Below are positions 8,730 through 18,549 of a stretch of DNA of 64,000 nt, piece after piece. Below the pieces are notes generated by a model that saw only the letters and a program-made list of their open reading frames with translations, was not told the DNA's origin and did not search any database. Origin of the DNA: Salisaeta longa DSM 21114 (GTDB lineage: Bacteria; Bacteroidota; Rhodothermia; Rhodothermales; Salinibacteraceae); the NCBI RefSeq assembly GCF_000419585.1, contig NZ_ATTH01000002.1:31873-95872 (forward strand), given 5' to 3'. The position numbers were made by a program, and so were the translations under genes. Within the stretch, counting starts at the first letter, position 1. Each line of letters opens with the position of its first letter.

Positions 8730-11297
8730 TTAGAACCGGCCCGATAACCGGATGCCAACGAACCGCGGCGGGCCCGCAATGAAGGTGGGCACCCCGAATG
8801 CCCCGCCCGTATTGCCCGCGTCGATGATGTATTCCACGTCGAACAGGTTCTCCACGTAGCCTTCGACGCGAAAGCGACCAACGGTTACCCCGGCGCGCAC
8901 ATCCACCAACGCGTAGCCGTCCTGGCTGATGTTTTCCTCATTCTCTTCCTCGAAGTATACCTTCGACTTGTACCGAACGGAGGGGCGCAGGAAGGCATTC
9001 ACCCGCGGGGTGATGGCATAATCGACGTTCACGCCGCCTGCTGCGCTGTGGCGCGGCGTCAGGCGAAACGTATTGCCGGCCAGCTCCTGCGGGTCGCCCT
9101 GTGCATCGGTCTCGTCAAAGGTCGCATCGATGAGGGCGTAGTTGCCGAACACCGTGACGCCGTCCGCGATGGCAAACCGGGCCTCCGTCTCCAGCCCCAT
9201 GGCGGATGCCTCCCCCGAATCGCGGGGACGGTTGATAAACTCACCGTTTTCGTCGAGCTCCACCACCGAGGTCTGGAAGTTGCTGTAGTCGTAGATAAAC
9301 CCGCTTAGGCTGTACTCAAATCGGTCATTGAGCTGCAAGCCCTTGAAGCCCGCCTCGTAGCTCCACACCGTCTCGGCATCCAGGATGTTTGCGCCGTCCG
9401 CTTCCACGTTGATGACGTTCGGCCGCCGCCCGCGCGACACCGTGGCGTAGGCGTTGATTCCCTCGGTAATGGCATAATCGGCCGCCACACGGCCCACCGC
9501 CGACCAGAAGGTCTCGCTTGCCGAGAGGCGTCCATTGGTGGGCGCAAACAGGTTGTTGGGGGCGGCGCCCAGTAGCGCGCCCAGGCGGCCCGGCGTGGCG
9601 CTGTTGGTCACCTCATAGGCTCCCGTCATGTCCTCAAAAGTGCCGCGCAGGCCCGCGGTTAGCGACAGCGCATCGGTCACGTCCACCGTGCCGTCGATAA
9701 ACGCCTCAGCCGCGGTGGTCGTCCCGAAGTTGGTGAACGCCTCCTCGTGCGAGGCTTTCAGCGGGATGGGGGCGCCGGTTTGCGGATTGGGGATCGCCGG
9801 GATGAGCACCGGCTGGCCGTTTTCATCAACGAGCGGCACGTTGGGGTTTAGAAGCGCGATGAAGCTGCGCTCATCGGTGCGGAAGGGCACGCGCTGGAAG
9901 CCGTCTTCCCAGAAGAAGTTGAGCCCCCCAAAGCCGGAGAAGCGCCCGGGACTTTCGTAGGTTACGCGCACCTCCTGGCTGAACTGCTGCCCCTCGGCAT
10001 CCTCATCAAACTGCAACGCCGGCGCCGCGGTGCCATCCGCATCGAAGCGCTCCAGCGAGTCGAATTCGCGGTAGGCGGTGATGGTGTTAAGCGTCCACCG
10101 CGCCGACAGCGCCTGATCCACCAGCACGGTAGCATCCCACACGGTGCGATCGATAAACAGGTCGTCGTCGGCCAGTACCGGATCGGCGCCCATGGCGGCA
10201 ATGCCATTCGGGTCGGTGGTGCCTCCGGGCGGTGCAAATGTGCCGCTTTTGAACGACGTACCGGGCGGCGTATCGCGCTGGTAATTGGCAATGACATCGA
10301 CCACCGTGCTATTTGTCGGCAGCCAGCGAAGCGCCAGCCGCGATGCGAAGGTTTCTTTTCCGTTGAGGGCATCTCCCGTCACGTTTTCGATGAAGCCGTC
10401 GCGCTTGTTGTAGATGCCGGCCACCCGTACAAACAACCGATCTTTCACCAGCGGCGTGTTGAGGTAGCCGGTGAGGTAGCGTTCGTTTTCGGTGCCCGTG
10501 CCCAGCTCGATGCGCCCCGAACGCGTGTTCTCGGCGCGGTTCTGGATGATGTTGATGGCGCCAATTTGGGCAGCGCGGCCAAACAACGTGCCCTGGGGCC
10601 CTTTAAGCACCTCCACCCGCTGCAGGTCGTAGAGCTCCACCACCGAGCCCCGCGACTTGCTGATGGAAACGCCGTTTTGGTAGACGGATACCCGCGGCTG
10701 AATGCGCGAGTCGCCGTTGTCGCTGGTGATACCGCGCACCACGAAGCCCGGGTTGTTTACGCTCTGGATTTGCACCTGCAGGCCCGGCACGTATGCCGCG
10801 AACCGATCGAGCTCCTGCACGCCCAGGTCGTCCAGCAAGTCGCCCTGGAACGAGGTGAGGGCAATGGGCACCTCCTGGATCTGCTGGATGCGCTTTTGCG
10901 AGGTCACCGTAAGGCCCTCCAGGCGAAGCGTTTGCTCTTGGAGGCGAATGGACAGCGCAGGCATGTCCCCATCCACCGTAACGGTTTCGCGGTACGGGCG
11001 GTAGCCGACGAAGGTAACGATCAGCGTCTGCTCGCCATACGGCACACCGGTAATCTGGAAGTAGCCCGTGGCGTTGGTCTGGTCGCCCAGCGGAACGCCC
11101 CGTCCGGAGGTCGTCCCCTGCACGATTACCGAGGCGCCCGGCAACGCGCGGCCCGCGGCGGTGCGCACCTGACCGGTGATGGTGCCGGTTTCTTGCGCGG
11201 CCGCCGGGCGAGGCGCGAGCACGAAAAACAACAGGAGCGGCAGAAGAACCTTTGTGATGTCGAGGGGCACGGTACAGCGCAGCGTATCGCGGGGCAT
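8730..11297 (-). CDS. TonB-dependent receptor with carboxypeptidase-regulatory-like domain
   Basis: An 855-residue outer-membrane receptor. A signal peptide ends at RPAAAQ. A CarboxypepD_reg-like domain (about residues 35-120, GTITGQVRTAAGRALPGASV) is followed by a plug with a TonB-box-like lead, IQEVPIALTSFQGDLLDDLG, and VEVLKGPQGTLFGRAAQIG. The barrel ends VGIRLSGRF with an aromatic last residue, as needed for barrel assembly. The plug resembles the general iron-complex/catecholate branch rather than the SusC branch, and no SusD follows. The start is the ATG at 11297; GTG at 11303 and 11270 are alternatives. It leads an operon with phoD, so a phosphate-containing substrate is an attractive guess. 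Confidence 0.9.
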   Translation of the reverse strand: MPRDTLRCTVPLDITKVLLPLLLFFVLAPRPAAAQETGTITGQVRTAAGRALPGASVIVQGTTSGRGVPLGDQTNATGYFQITGVPYGEQTLIVTFVGYRPYRETVTVDGDMPALSIRLQEQTLRLEGLTVTSQKRIQQIQEVPIALTSFQGDLLDDLGVQELDRFAAYVPGLQVQIQSVNNPGFVVRGITSDNGDSRIQPRVSVYQNGVSISKSRGSVVELYDLQRVEVLKGPQGTLFGRAAQIGAINIIQNRAENTRSGRIELGTGTENERYLTGYLNTPLVKDRLFVRVAGIYNKRDGFIENVTGDALNGKETFASRLALRWLPTNSTVVDVIANYQRDTPPGTSFKSGTFAPPGGTTDPNGIAAMGADPVLADDDLFIDRTVWDATVLVDQALSARWTLNTITAYREFDSLERFDADGTAAPALQFDEDAEGQQFSQEVRVTYESPGRFSGFGGLNFFWEDGFQRVPFRTDERSFIALLNPNVPLVDENGQPVLIPAIPNPQTGAPIPLKASHEEAFTNFGTTTAAEAFIDGTVDVTDALSLTAGLRGTFEDMTGAYEVTNSATPGRLGALLGAAPNNLFAPTNGRLSASETFWSAVGRVAADYAITEGINAYATVSRGRRPNVINVEADGANILDAETVWSYEAGFKGLQLNDRFEYSLSGFIYDYSNFQTSVVELDENGEFINRPRDSGEASAMGLETEARFAIADGVTVFGNYALIDATFDETDAQGDPQELAGNTFRLTPRHSAAGGVNVDYAITPRVNAFLRPSVRYKSKVYFEEENEENISQDGYALVDVRAGVTVGRFRVEGYVENLFDVEYIIDAGNTGGAFGVPTFIAGPPRFVGIRLSGRF

Positions 11298-11645
11298 GAA
11301 CACATCGCAGATTAGATGGAGGAGAACACGCAGCGCTTGCAGAACACAAGCACCGCTTAGGGTGGACTTGTAGTAAAAGAGCGGCCGTCGCTCCTTGTGT
11401 TACCCCGCACTTACCATTGGTTTATCAAACGGTTACGCAGCCTATTTTGTATAAGGGATTAGGCCGTCAATACCTGTCTCATTATCATTTGATTACAATC
11501 CGAAATATCCTTCATTTTGCTCTTTGTATCTATTACCTTGACTTTGATTTGAAAGGCTTAGCTAATCATGTCTGACCTCGGGCACACTACCCTGTAGGCT
11601 GCATGGTACGCTTTCACTGACCTACTTTCCAACACACGTTTGCAC
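11298..11645. promoter_or_regulatory. Divergent promoter region, AT-rich
   Basis: No gene is visible in these ~350 bases between a minus-strand receptor gene and a plus-strand secreted-protein gene. About 11440-11560 is clearly AT-richer than its surroundings. TCATTATCATTTGATTA near 11480-11496 resembles part of a Fur box (GATAAT-type repeats) in front of the receptor. TTGACT with TAATCA about 19 bp later (near 11540) could serve the plus-strand gene. Both assignments are weak. Confidence 0.35.
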
Positions 11646-13259
11646 ATGAATCGAACGGTACGGTACCTCGCAAGCAGCATGCTGCTCATGGGTCTGCTCT
11701 TTTGCAGTGCAGAACCGGCAGCTGCACAAACGTTTTCGATCTACGCCTCCTCCTCAGACCTGACGCCGAGTGGCGGCGCGGCCGATGCGCAGTGCCTTGC
11801 GCAGGTCGGCGGTGGCACGGTCGTATTCTACAACACATCTGAGCAGGGCATTTACGAATGGGACGGGTCATCGCTGACGGTGCACACGGCCCCGTCGACC
11901 TTGCAGAGCAACATCACAGCGGTGAGCGAAAATATCGACCGGTGCGACGGAGTGTTCTACGATGCCACGAGTGGGTCGATTTACTTCTCGCTGCGCGCGA
12001 GCAACGAGACCAATCAACCCAATTACATCTACCGAACAAGCGTTGCTGATGCCACGGACTTCGACTTCGTGGAGCTAGACGGCGTTTTGAGCGTGGAGGT
12101 GTACAACAGCGAGCTGTACTTTGCCAGCTACGCCTTCTTCGATGACACTGGCACGCGTGAGGATGGCATTTACAAGCTCCCGCTGGACCTTTCAGGCACG
12201 CCCACAGCCGTAGCCACCAACGCCGACCTGTCGCTAGGCACCGACATCGCGATCGATGATGCAGGCACCCTCTACGCATACTCCAACTCCTTTGCCGACG
12301 GGAATTTCGGCCAAAAGGTTGTATCGGTGGACTTGACCGCCGCTTCGCCCACGTTCCAGGTCTTTGTGGATCCCTACGCAAGCGGCAGCCCGCTTACAAC
12401 GGGCGACGATAACTTAAACTTAGCGGATCTGGATTTTGTCACGTTTGGCGGCACCGACTACCTAGTCGCGTACAACGAAGGCAGCGCCGACGAATTTGCA
12501 ACCATCCGCACGAGCGACCAGCAGATCGACCTGCTGTTTGAAGGGGCCGACATTGTCAGCAACACGTCGGCGGGCGGCTACACCAGCAGTTTTGCCGATC
12601 CACTGGCCGTAGCCAGCGACGGCACGCTCTACGTCGGAAGCCGTGACGGATCGAGCAGCACCGACTACATCGCATCGGCTTCGGGCGCCGCGCCCCTGCC
12701 GGTGGAGCTCACCGCCTTCACCGCCACGGCCAATGGACAGGCCGTCACCCTCCGGTGGCAAACCGCTTCGGAGACCAACAACGCCGGCTTCTACGTGCAG
12801 CACCGCGCTCCTGGCGCTTCCTGGTCCACGCTCCGCTTTGTTGAGGGTGCAGGGACAACCACCACGCCGCAGCGCTATGCCTTCACGGCCGAGGCGCTAT
12901 CCCCTGGCACGCATGCCTTCCGGCTGCGCCAGGTAGACCTCGATGGGACCGCGACGCTGAGCGACCTGCGCACCATCACCGTGCGGCAGCAAGCGGGCCT
13001 CGTGCTGCAAGGGGCCCATCCCGTAACCGCTGGACGTAGCGTCCCGATCTCGGTTCAGCTGCCGGGCAAGCAGGCGGTTCGCGTATCGCTCTACAACGTA
13101 CTCGGCCAGCGCGTGCAAACCATTTCACGGGGCACGACCGGTGCCGACGGACGCTTGCAAACGCGCCTCTCAACCGAGGGCCTAGCGAGCGGGTTGTACT
13201 TTGTGCAGGTACAGGGCGCATCGCGCACCTATACGAAGCGGCTGTCGATCGTTCAGTAA
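11646..13259 (+). CDS. Secreted protein with T9SS type A sorting domain
   Basis: A 537-residue exported protein. The signal peptide is hydrophobic up to EPAAAQ. Residues about 30-345 form a repeat-rich, probably beta-propeller-like region (for example GGTVVFYNTSEQGIYEWDG, GTLYVGSRDG) of unknown target. Then comes a fibronectin-like module (LPVELTAFTATANGQAVTLRW) also present in the large broken gene at 13907-17998. The C-terminal ~80 residues, with VSLYNVLGQRV and GLASGLYFVQV, are the Por_Secre_tail sorting signal that directs export through T9SS and surface attachment. The start is the ATG at 11646 rather than a TTG six bases upstream. A hairpin terminator follows. The binding or enzymatic role of the N-terminal part is unknown. 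Confidence 0.85.
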   Translation: MNRTVRYLASSMLLMGLLFCSAEPAAAQTFSIYASSSDLTPSGGAADAQCLAQVGGGTVVFYNTSEQGIYEWDGSSLTVHTAPSTLQSNITAVSENIDRCDGVFYDATSGSIYFSLRASNETNQPNYIYRTSVADATDFDFVELDGVLSVEVYNSELYFASYAFFDDTGTREDGIYKLPLDLSGTPTAVATNADLSLGTDIAIDDAGTLYAYSNSFADGNFGQKVVSVDLTAASPTFQVFVDPYASGSPLTTGDDNLNLADLDFVTFGGTDYLVAYNEGSADEFATIRTSDQQIDLLFEGADIVSNTSAGGYTSSFADPLAVASDGTLYVGSRDGSSSTDYIASASGAAPLPVELTAFTATANGQAVTLRWQTASETNNAGFYVQHRAPGASWSTLRFVEGAGTTTTPQRYAFTAEALSPGTHAFRLRQVDLDGTATLSDLRTITVRQQAGLVLQGAHPVTAGRSVPISVQLPGKQAVRVSLYNVLGQRVQTISRGTTGADGRLQTRLSTEGLASGLYFVQVQGASRTYTKRLSIVQ

Positions 13260-13288
13260 ATGATCGGAAGCACGTTGTGCACTTCGTC

Positions 13289-13331
13289 AAACGGCGGTGT
13301 CTGGGGCTTCCCAGGCCCGCCGTTTTATTTT
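13289..13331. terminator. Bidirectional rho-independent terminator
   Basis: AAACGGCGG (13289-13297) pairs with CCGCCGTTTT (13317-13326), and an inner CTGGG/CCCAG pair extends the stem. TTTTATTTT follows on the plus strand, and AAACGG on the opposite side gives a short T run on the minus strand. It lies between the T9SS gene (stop 13259) and the convergent small gene whose stop is at 13325, so it can serve both. Confidence 0.75.
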
Positions 13332-13720
13332 GAGTCTGCTGCGCCTTTGCGTCTCTTCTTAAGCGTTCGCGCAGCAAACGCCAATCCGGCAAGGGCCAGC
13401 CAGGCGTGTCCGCCGAGTGGAGCCGGTGTAGGCGTCGCTGGGAAAGCGGGGGCGTTGGGCCGAGCGCCTCCGGGCTGCTCAATCCCTGCAATTCCCGTCT
13501 TGTTATGGAAAGCGTTATGAGGAGCTTGTGACGCGCTTCTGACGCCAGCGCTTCGGTGGCCAGGCGCTTGTGGAGCAGCCCATCCTGGCAGATCCCCGGC
13601 CCTCTGTGGAAGGGGCGGCTGCGGCATTCCCACCTGCGCATGTACGGAAGGTGCCTCAAAAAGCGCGCAAAGGAGCACAAAAAGTGCCAGGCGGCGCAAA
13701 AAACGTAGCATCATGAGCAT
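13325..13720 (-). CDS. Small exported protein with PID-CTERM-like tail
   Basis: A 131-residue proline/alanine-rich protein. The N-terminus (MLMMLRFLRRLALFVLLCAL) is a signal peptide with cleavage probably after SVHA. The middle is low-complexity and rich in P, A, G and Q. The C-terminus APLGGHAWLALAGLAFAA, followed by RTLKKRRK, has the layout of the Bacteroidota PID-CTERM tail: a short P-x-D/G-G motif, one TM helix and a basic cluster, recognised by an exosortase-type system in other species. No exosortase gene is in the window. It is convergent with the T9SS protein and shares its terminator. A simple single-pass membrane protein is the alternative. Confidence 0.55.
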   Translation of the reverse strand: MLMMLRFLRRLALFVLLCALFEAPSVHAQVGMPQPPLPQRAGDLPGWAAPQAPGHRSAGVRSASQAPHNAFHNKTGIAGIEQPGGARPNAPAFPATPTPAPLGGHAWLALAGLAFAARTLKKRRKGAADSK

Positions 13721-13906
13721 CTATCTGTTGCGATTTGTGGTGGGGCGATCGTGCCTTGCAGCGTCGTAGCTCTTGCCGCATAGCTGCCACACAGCCTTTC
13801 GACACAGCCCCTGTTGCTTCTTCTGGCTTTGCTGCTGAAGAAGAACAGCAAAAGGAAACAGCGTCTGGGGAATCAGGTCTGCGAGCCGGTCCGAAGGCTG
13901 CTTTGC

Positions 13907-16900
13907 TTAGCGAATGTGCATCAGCCGGAGCGTCTTGGTGAACTCCGTTCCGCTGACGCGCAAGAGGTAGAGTCCGCTGGCCAGGCCCTGTCCGTCGATG
14001 CGCAACCGTTTTTGCTGCTGCGCGGCCACCGGTCCGCGGTAGATAGTGCGCACGCGGCGGCCGAGCACATCGTAGAGCACGGCTTCCACCTGTTGCGGCG
14101 CACGTACCGTAAGCTGCACGGTGGTTTCTTGCCGAAAGGGATGCGGAGCGGGCTGCGAGAGCGCCGCGCGCTGCTGTAAGGCAATGCGCACCGTGACCGG
14201 GTCGCTGTAGTGCGCGCTGCCGTCCACATCAACCTGACGCAGGCGCATGGTGTGAAGGCCATAGTTGAGGCGCCTGGTGGTGAAGCGATACGTTTGCGGG
14301 GTTTGCGTCGTCCCGGCCCCTTCAATAAAGCCCAGGTCCGTCCATTGGCCCTGATCTCCTTTGTGCTCGATGTAAAACCCAGCGTTATTTGTCTCGCTCG
14401 CTGTCTGCCACGTCATCCGTACCCGCCGCTTGTCAGCGGTCGCCGTAAGCCCCGACAGCTCCACGGGGAGAGCACCGATCGGCGCTACGTGCAGCATGAA
14501 GCGCGGCGATGATGCTGTTGCCTTCGACCCCGCGCGTGTCTTCGCGTTGGGGAGCGTCGTAGTCAGCGTAACCGGTTGCGGCAGCGCGCTGCTGTGCGTT
14601 CTTTTCGCCTGTGACGTAGTCTGCGTCTGCTGCGTAGCCTTCGCCTGCGGCGCAAAGGTATACTTGAAGCCGTCGGTGAGGCGCCGTGTGCTGCCCTCGA
14701 CCTGATCGATGAGCTGGGCTCCCCATCCGTCGGGCAATGCCAGACGATTTACCTTTACGGTGAGTGCATCAATCGTCCCCTGTCGCTGCACATGCATGGG
14801 CACTTCTAACCTCTGCCCCGAGAGATCCAGCGCGTATGAGGCTTGTGCGCGCAGGTTGTCGCCTGAAACTGGCCCAAAGGCAAGAACCCCATACGTTGTC
14901 CCGAGAGGTTCGAGCTTGCTGGCGTCGTAGGCATCTTGGCCTTCCTGGGCGTCAGATCGAAGCACCAGGCGCGTTGCTGCATCATAGGTGACAGTTTGTC
15001 CGCTGGCCTGCCCGGTGAGCGTAAATGCCACGCTTCCTTGTGTGCGGGCGGCCTTGGGGGCTGCCTTCGATAATGCCCCGTGCGGCGTACGTTTGTAGAG
15101 GATGCTTGCCCGCGGCGCTTGGCCCGTGTGATTGAAGGTGACGGATCTAGTCGTGGTTGCCCCCTCGGTGAAGGTATTATACTCCACAAAAAACGCGCCC
15201 CAGGGATGTATCACGTCGCTGTCATCAGTGGCCTGGGTAATCAGGCGGTAACTCCCGGTGCCGTCTCCGGCCGTTGGATCCCATGCCTGCACCGTACTTG
15301 AAAATCCAGTTCCCAGGTTGAGGCCCGAGAGGTCGAAGGGGTTTGCGTACGGATTGCCAATGAGATGCCACTCGCTAGATTCCGGAATGCTTACAGTTAC
15401 GTCCTGGGTTACGCGCGGGCTCGCCTGCCGGGTCGTGACGGAAAGGGGCAGGTCTTGCGCAAATACGTACCAAATAAAGCCCTGGCCCGGCTCAAGCGGA
15501 TCGCTGGTGCTTGTCGCAGCCGTCCAGTACTGGCCGTCTGTGGCACTTCCCGGGCCGTCGTAGCTGAGGTAAATATTCGGATCGGCGCCGGGATATGACC
15601 CACTAACGCCTTGCACAAGCCCCGGCAAATCGCCCACGGTAAGACCGCCTACAGGAGCCGAGAGCATGCGCCACCCCGCGGTGCTTTGCAGGGTGGTGGT
15701 AACGGCCAGCGTCTGCTCGGGGCCGCGCAGGCCCGGCGATCCGTTGTCAGTCGTCAGGCCAAGCGACGCCGTAGCCGTTGTCCAGAGGGCCCCGTCGTTG
15801 TTATTCTCGCTTGCGGTGCCTGTGTACACCATCGAGGCACCGGTTGGATCGGGCCAGGCGGGCCCGTCATCATAGGCAATGATGTCTATCTTTGTCCCGC
15901 CGCCGTCTTCAAGAATGAGCTCGTCGGCACCATTAGCAATGGCGATGTTCGCGTAAACATAGTTGCAGGGCACCCCGCCGTTAGCGCTGGAAGTTCCGTT
16001 GCGGCACAGCACCGCGTACCCTCCGGCAGGCACCACCACGCTGTTCCCAATGGTATGCGTGTCAGTATCCGTGTCGCGTATGGTCCATCCCTGCATATCC
16101 ACAGGCGTACGGGATGGATTGTGCACTTCAAACCACTCGCCATCACTATCAGGAACCGCGTCCGGGTTCTGCATGACCTCTGTGATGAGAAGCGACGCAG
16201 CGGGCGTACCGCCGCCACCGCCTCCTCCATCGCTGCTGCCGCCGGTTACGGCGATATCGTCAAGGAAAAGATCCTCTGATCCTGCGTTGTTTTTGAGTCG
16301 TACGCGCAGCCGTAGTGTGGTCCCCGAGAGGCCCGCGGTGGTCACCGTAGCGCTTCCCCAATCCTGATCGTTCGGGAGGTTGCCCACCAACGTGTGCGTG
16401 CTGCTGCCGAGGCCGTTCCAGTTTGTAATGGTCGTATACGTCGTGCCGCCATCGGTGCTGTACTGAACATCAGCGAAGTCCGTCCCCTCGTGATCACCAG
16501 TTTCGCTCAGTGTAAGCGCCACATCAACACCCGCGTAAGCCGAGATGTCGATGGACTCGGATGTCCACGTTACCACGCTTGTGGTCCCATCTCCATCGTC
16601 AATGTCGTTGGCTCGAAGCGCCTGATCGGTTCCGTCGTTGGCCACCTCAAAGATGAAGCCCGTATCGGCCGTGCTGGTCTCTAGGGTCCACTTCCCATTG
16701 CCGGGGCTGGTGGTGCCGGTCGCATACGGCTCAAAATCTTCCGCATAAATGGCGGTTGGCGTACCACTGCCGTCATTATCGCTGATGGAGACGTCCACGG
16801 TGCCCGGCGTGCTAACCCCGCCCCCGTTGGGGTTTTGCAAGGCAAAGGTAGCGGTTTCGCTGCCCTCTACGTTCGTGTCGTCCGAAAGGGAAATGGTGAT

Positions 16901-17998
16901 GGTTTGCGTTGCGCCGCTGCTGGCGCTGCTGGCAAAGCTGACCGTCTGCGTGACTTACCCCCCAAGGTCTGCTGCTGAAGCTGTGCTGCTGCTTTGCAAT
17001 ACAACGTCGGCCGACACTGCCGTCCCATTGGCATTGCTGAGCGTCACCGTGAGCGTTGCATTGCCGTCGCCTTCGCCCACCGAGAACGTGCTCTGACTAA
17101 ACGCGAGCGCCGGACCGCTTGTCTGGAAGAATGCACGTTCGGCGAGCGTCGGGTCTATCACAAAGGGGTTGGCATTGCCTTGTTTTCCCTCAATCCACTC
17201 GCTCCGGTCGTATTCGTTCTGGTCCACCGGGTCGCCGTCATGCCAGGTGAGCAGCTGGTTTTTTTGTGCGTCAAAGAAGTTGGCGTCGCTGATTGTATTT
17301 GGATAAATAGCCCGGTAGTAGAAAATGGCGCGCGCGGCATTGCCCTGGTGCGACTCACGCGGCTCAAAGCGCGAGGTGTAGGATGTATTCGGAAAGGCCC
17401 CATCGAGCTCGCTGTATCCATCAATGGAGCTTGTGGGTGTGTCCGGCTGCGACTGGTCCTGAATATACCAGGTATCGGTCGACGCGTCAGATATTTCGTC
17501 GTACGGATAATTGCTGCGTGCACTGTTGATGGACTGCTTGACAGGGAAGAGGTTGTGCATATCGCTTTTTTGCGGCTCGCTGCCGGCGCCCTTCGACTGC
17601 GGCCAGGTGTGCTCGGCACTGATGCCCGCGCCACTTTGATACGCAGTACTGCTTGGATCTTGCCCTTGGGGGATGTCTACCGAGTACCCGCCGTAAACAC
17701 CGATCAGCATGCCGTCTCGGGTATCGAGATACCGGTAGAGTTTGTCGCGTGCCACATCATACCCGAGCGTGCTGGTTGGGCTGTAATCCTGGCGGATAGC
17801 ATCCAACAACGCTTGACCTTTCAAGCCGGGATAAAGCGTTTGCTGGGTTTGCCCGTGTGCAGTGGACACGCACAACGCAAGAACGACGACTATGCCCACG
17901 AGAAGCAGCCGCAACCAGCGGTGCGTCGGGCGTTGGTGTGCCGGGTTTAACTGACGCGCATGGAAACGAGGTACATACGAAGGGACCGATAGAGGCAT
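13907..17998 (-). pseudogene. Endonuclease I / Calx-beta / lamin-tail / T9SS protein interrupted by an in-frame stop
   Basis: Two frames of identical phase (16955-17998 and the continuation to 13907) read as one ~1,360-residue secreted nuclease split by TAA at 16955-16957. The first part has a signal anchor ending STAHGQ, then the endonuclease I fold with AEHTWPQSKG, DMHNLFPVKQSINSARSNYPY, and the beginning of a Calx-beta domain (AFSQSTFSVGEGDGNATLTV...AADLGG). Directly after the stop the same Calx-beta domain continues (VTQTVSFAS, then ATQTITISL, VEGSETATFAL). Next come a jelly-roll-like region, a lamin-tail domain (LLITEVMQNPD, DGEWFEVHNPS), the LPVELSG module also found at 11646-13259, and a T9SS tail (VEAVLYDVLGRRVRTIYRG, GLYLLRV). 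Calx-beta domains often have a tyrosine at the stop position, so a TAC/TAT to TAA change is likely. A sequencing error or readthrough cannot be excluded; translation could restart at 16840. Confidence 0.75.
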
Positions 17999-18352
17999 AC
18001 GGGACTTGTAATGCGGGTGGGGAAAAAGACAGGGGAGCGCGCGCCTGGGTGGTAATCAGTGCACGCCAACCGCATTACAGGGTAATGGTCACTGTATGCT
18101 CACAAATTATGTCACTATTAATATATAAATTTTTCAAATTAGATATGTATGCGCATAATACACACAGAAGTGTTCTTATTTTAATGAATTATTATGTATC
18201 TCGGATATTACAAAAGTATAAAGTCTATGTAATGAGGTGTTAGGACATCAGCGCATTTGGTGGCACGCCTGCCTATCGACGAGGCCTTGAGCTGCCGACA
18301 GCGTGTGGCGGCCCGAGCGGTTCGTGCTATCTTACAGAATCGCAGCGCACAT
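17999..18352. other. AT-rich intergenic island
   Basis: No convincing gene. About 18100-18235 is strikingly AT-rich (runs such as ATTAATATATAAATTTTT) against a GC-rich background. It may hold the promoter of the interrupted nuclease gene on the minus strand, or be a remnant of foreign DNA. Toward its right end the octad pattern begins to appear in degenerate form (from about 18329). Confidence 0.5.
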
Positions 18353-18400
18353 ATGCTACAGAACCATAGAACCATGGAACTGTGGTTCTATGGTTCTACC
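18353..18400. repeat. Octad repeat array (GWWCYRYR), second isolated copy
   Basis: Six consecutive 8-bp units: ATGCTACA, GAACCATA, GAACCATG, GAACTGTG, GTTCTATG and GTTCTACC. The middle four fit GWWCYRYR exactly, and the outer two deviate at one or two positions. Weaker in-register units (ATCTTACA, GAATCGCA) extend the array left to about 18329. The pattern matches the arrays upstream of parA nearly 10 kb away. It lies between the nuclease gene start and the Bax-inhibitor gene terminator, outside any gene. Confidence 0.7.
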
Positions 18401-18488
18401 TACGGCAACATACAGCAGACGGCACCCGGGCAGGACGCCAGCCGCCCGTTCGCGAGCGGCCCCGAAGCTTTGATCCGTCTACACAGCG

Positions 18489-18520
18489 AAAAGGCTCCAC
18501 GACCGATGGTCGTGGAGCCT
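18489..18520 (-). terminator. Rho-independent terminator of the Bax-inhibitor-1 gene
   Basis: AGGCTCCACGACC (18492-18504) and GGTCGTGGAGCCT (18508-18520) form a perfect 13-bp stem with a 3-nt loop. On the minus strand it is followed by TTTT, 30 nt past the stop of the gene ending at 18550. Confidence 0.85.
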
Positions 18521-18549
18521 GCTGATACGCTGCAAGTGCCCGGGGCCCG

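Noticed and set aside
16841..16960. Frameshift in the endonuclease/T9SS gene at a run of six C
   Set aside because: The parts before and after the stop are in the same frame, and adding or removing a base destroys the downstream Calx-beta reading; a nonsense change explains the data better.
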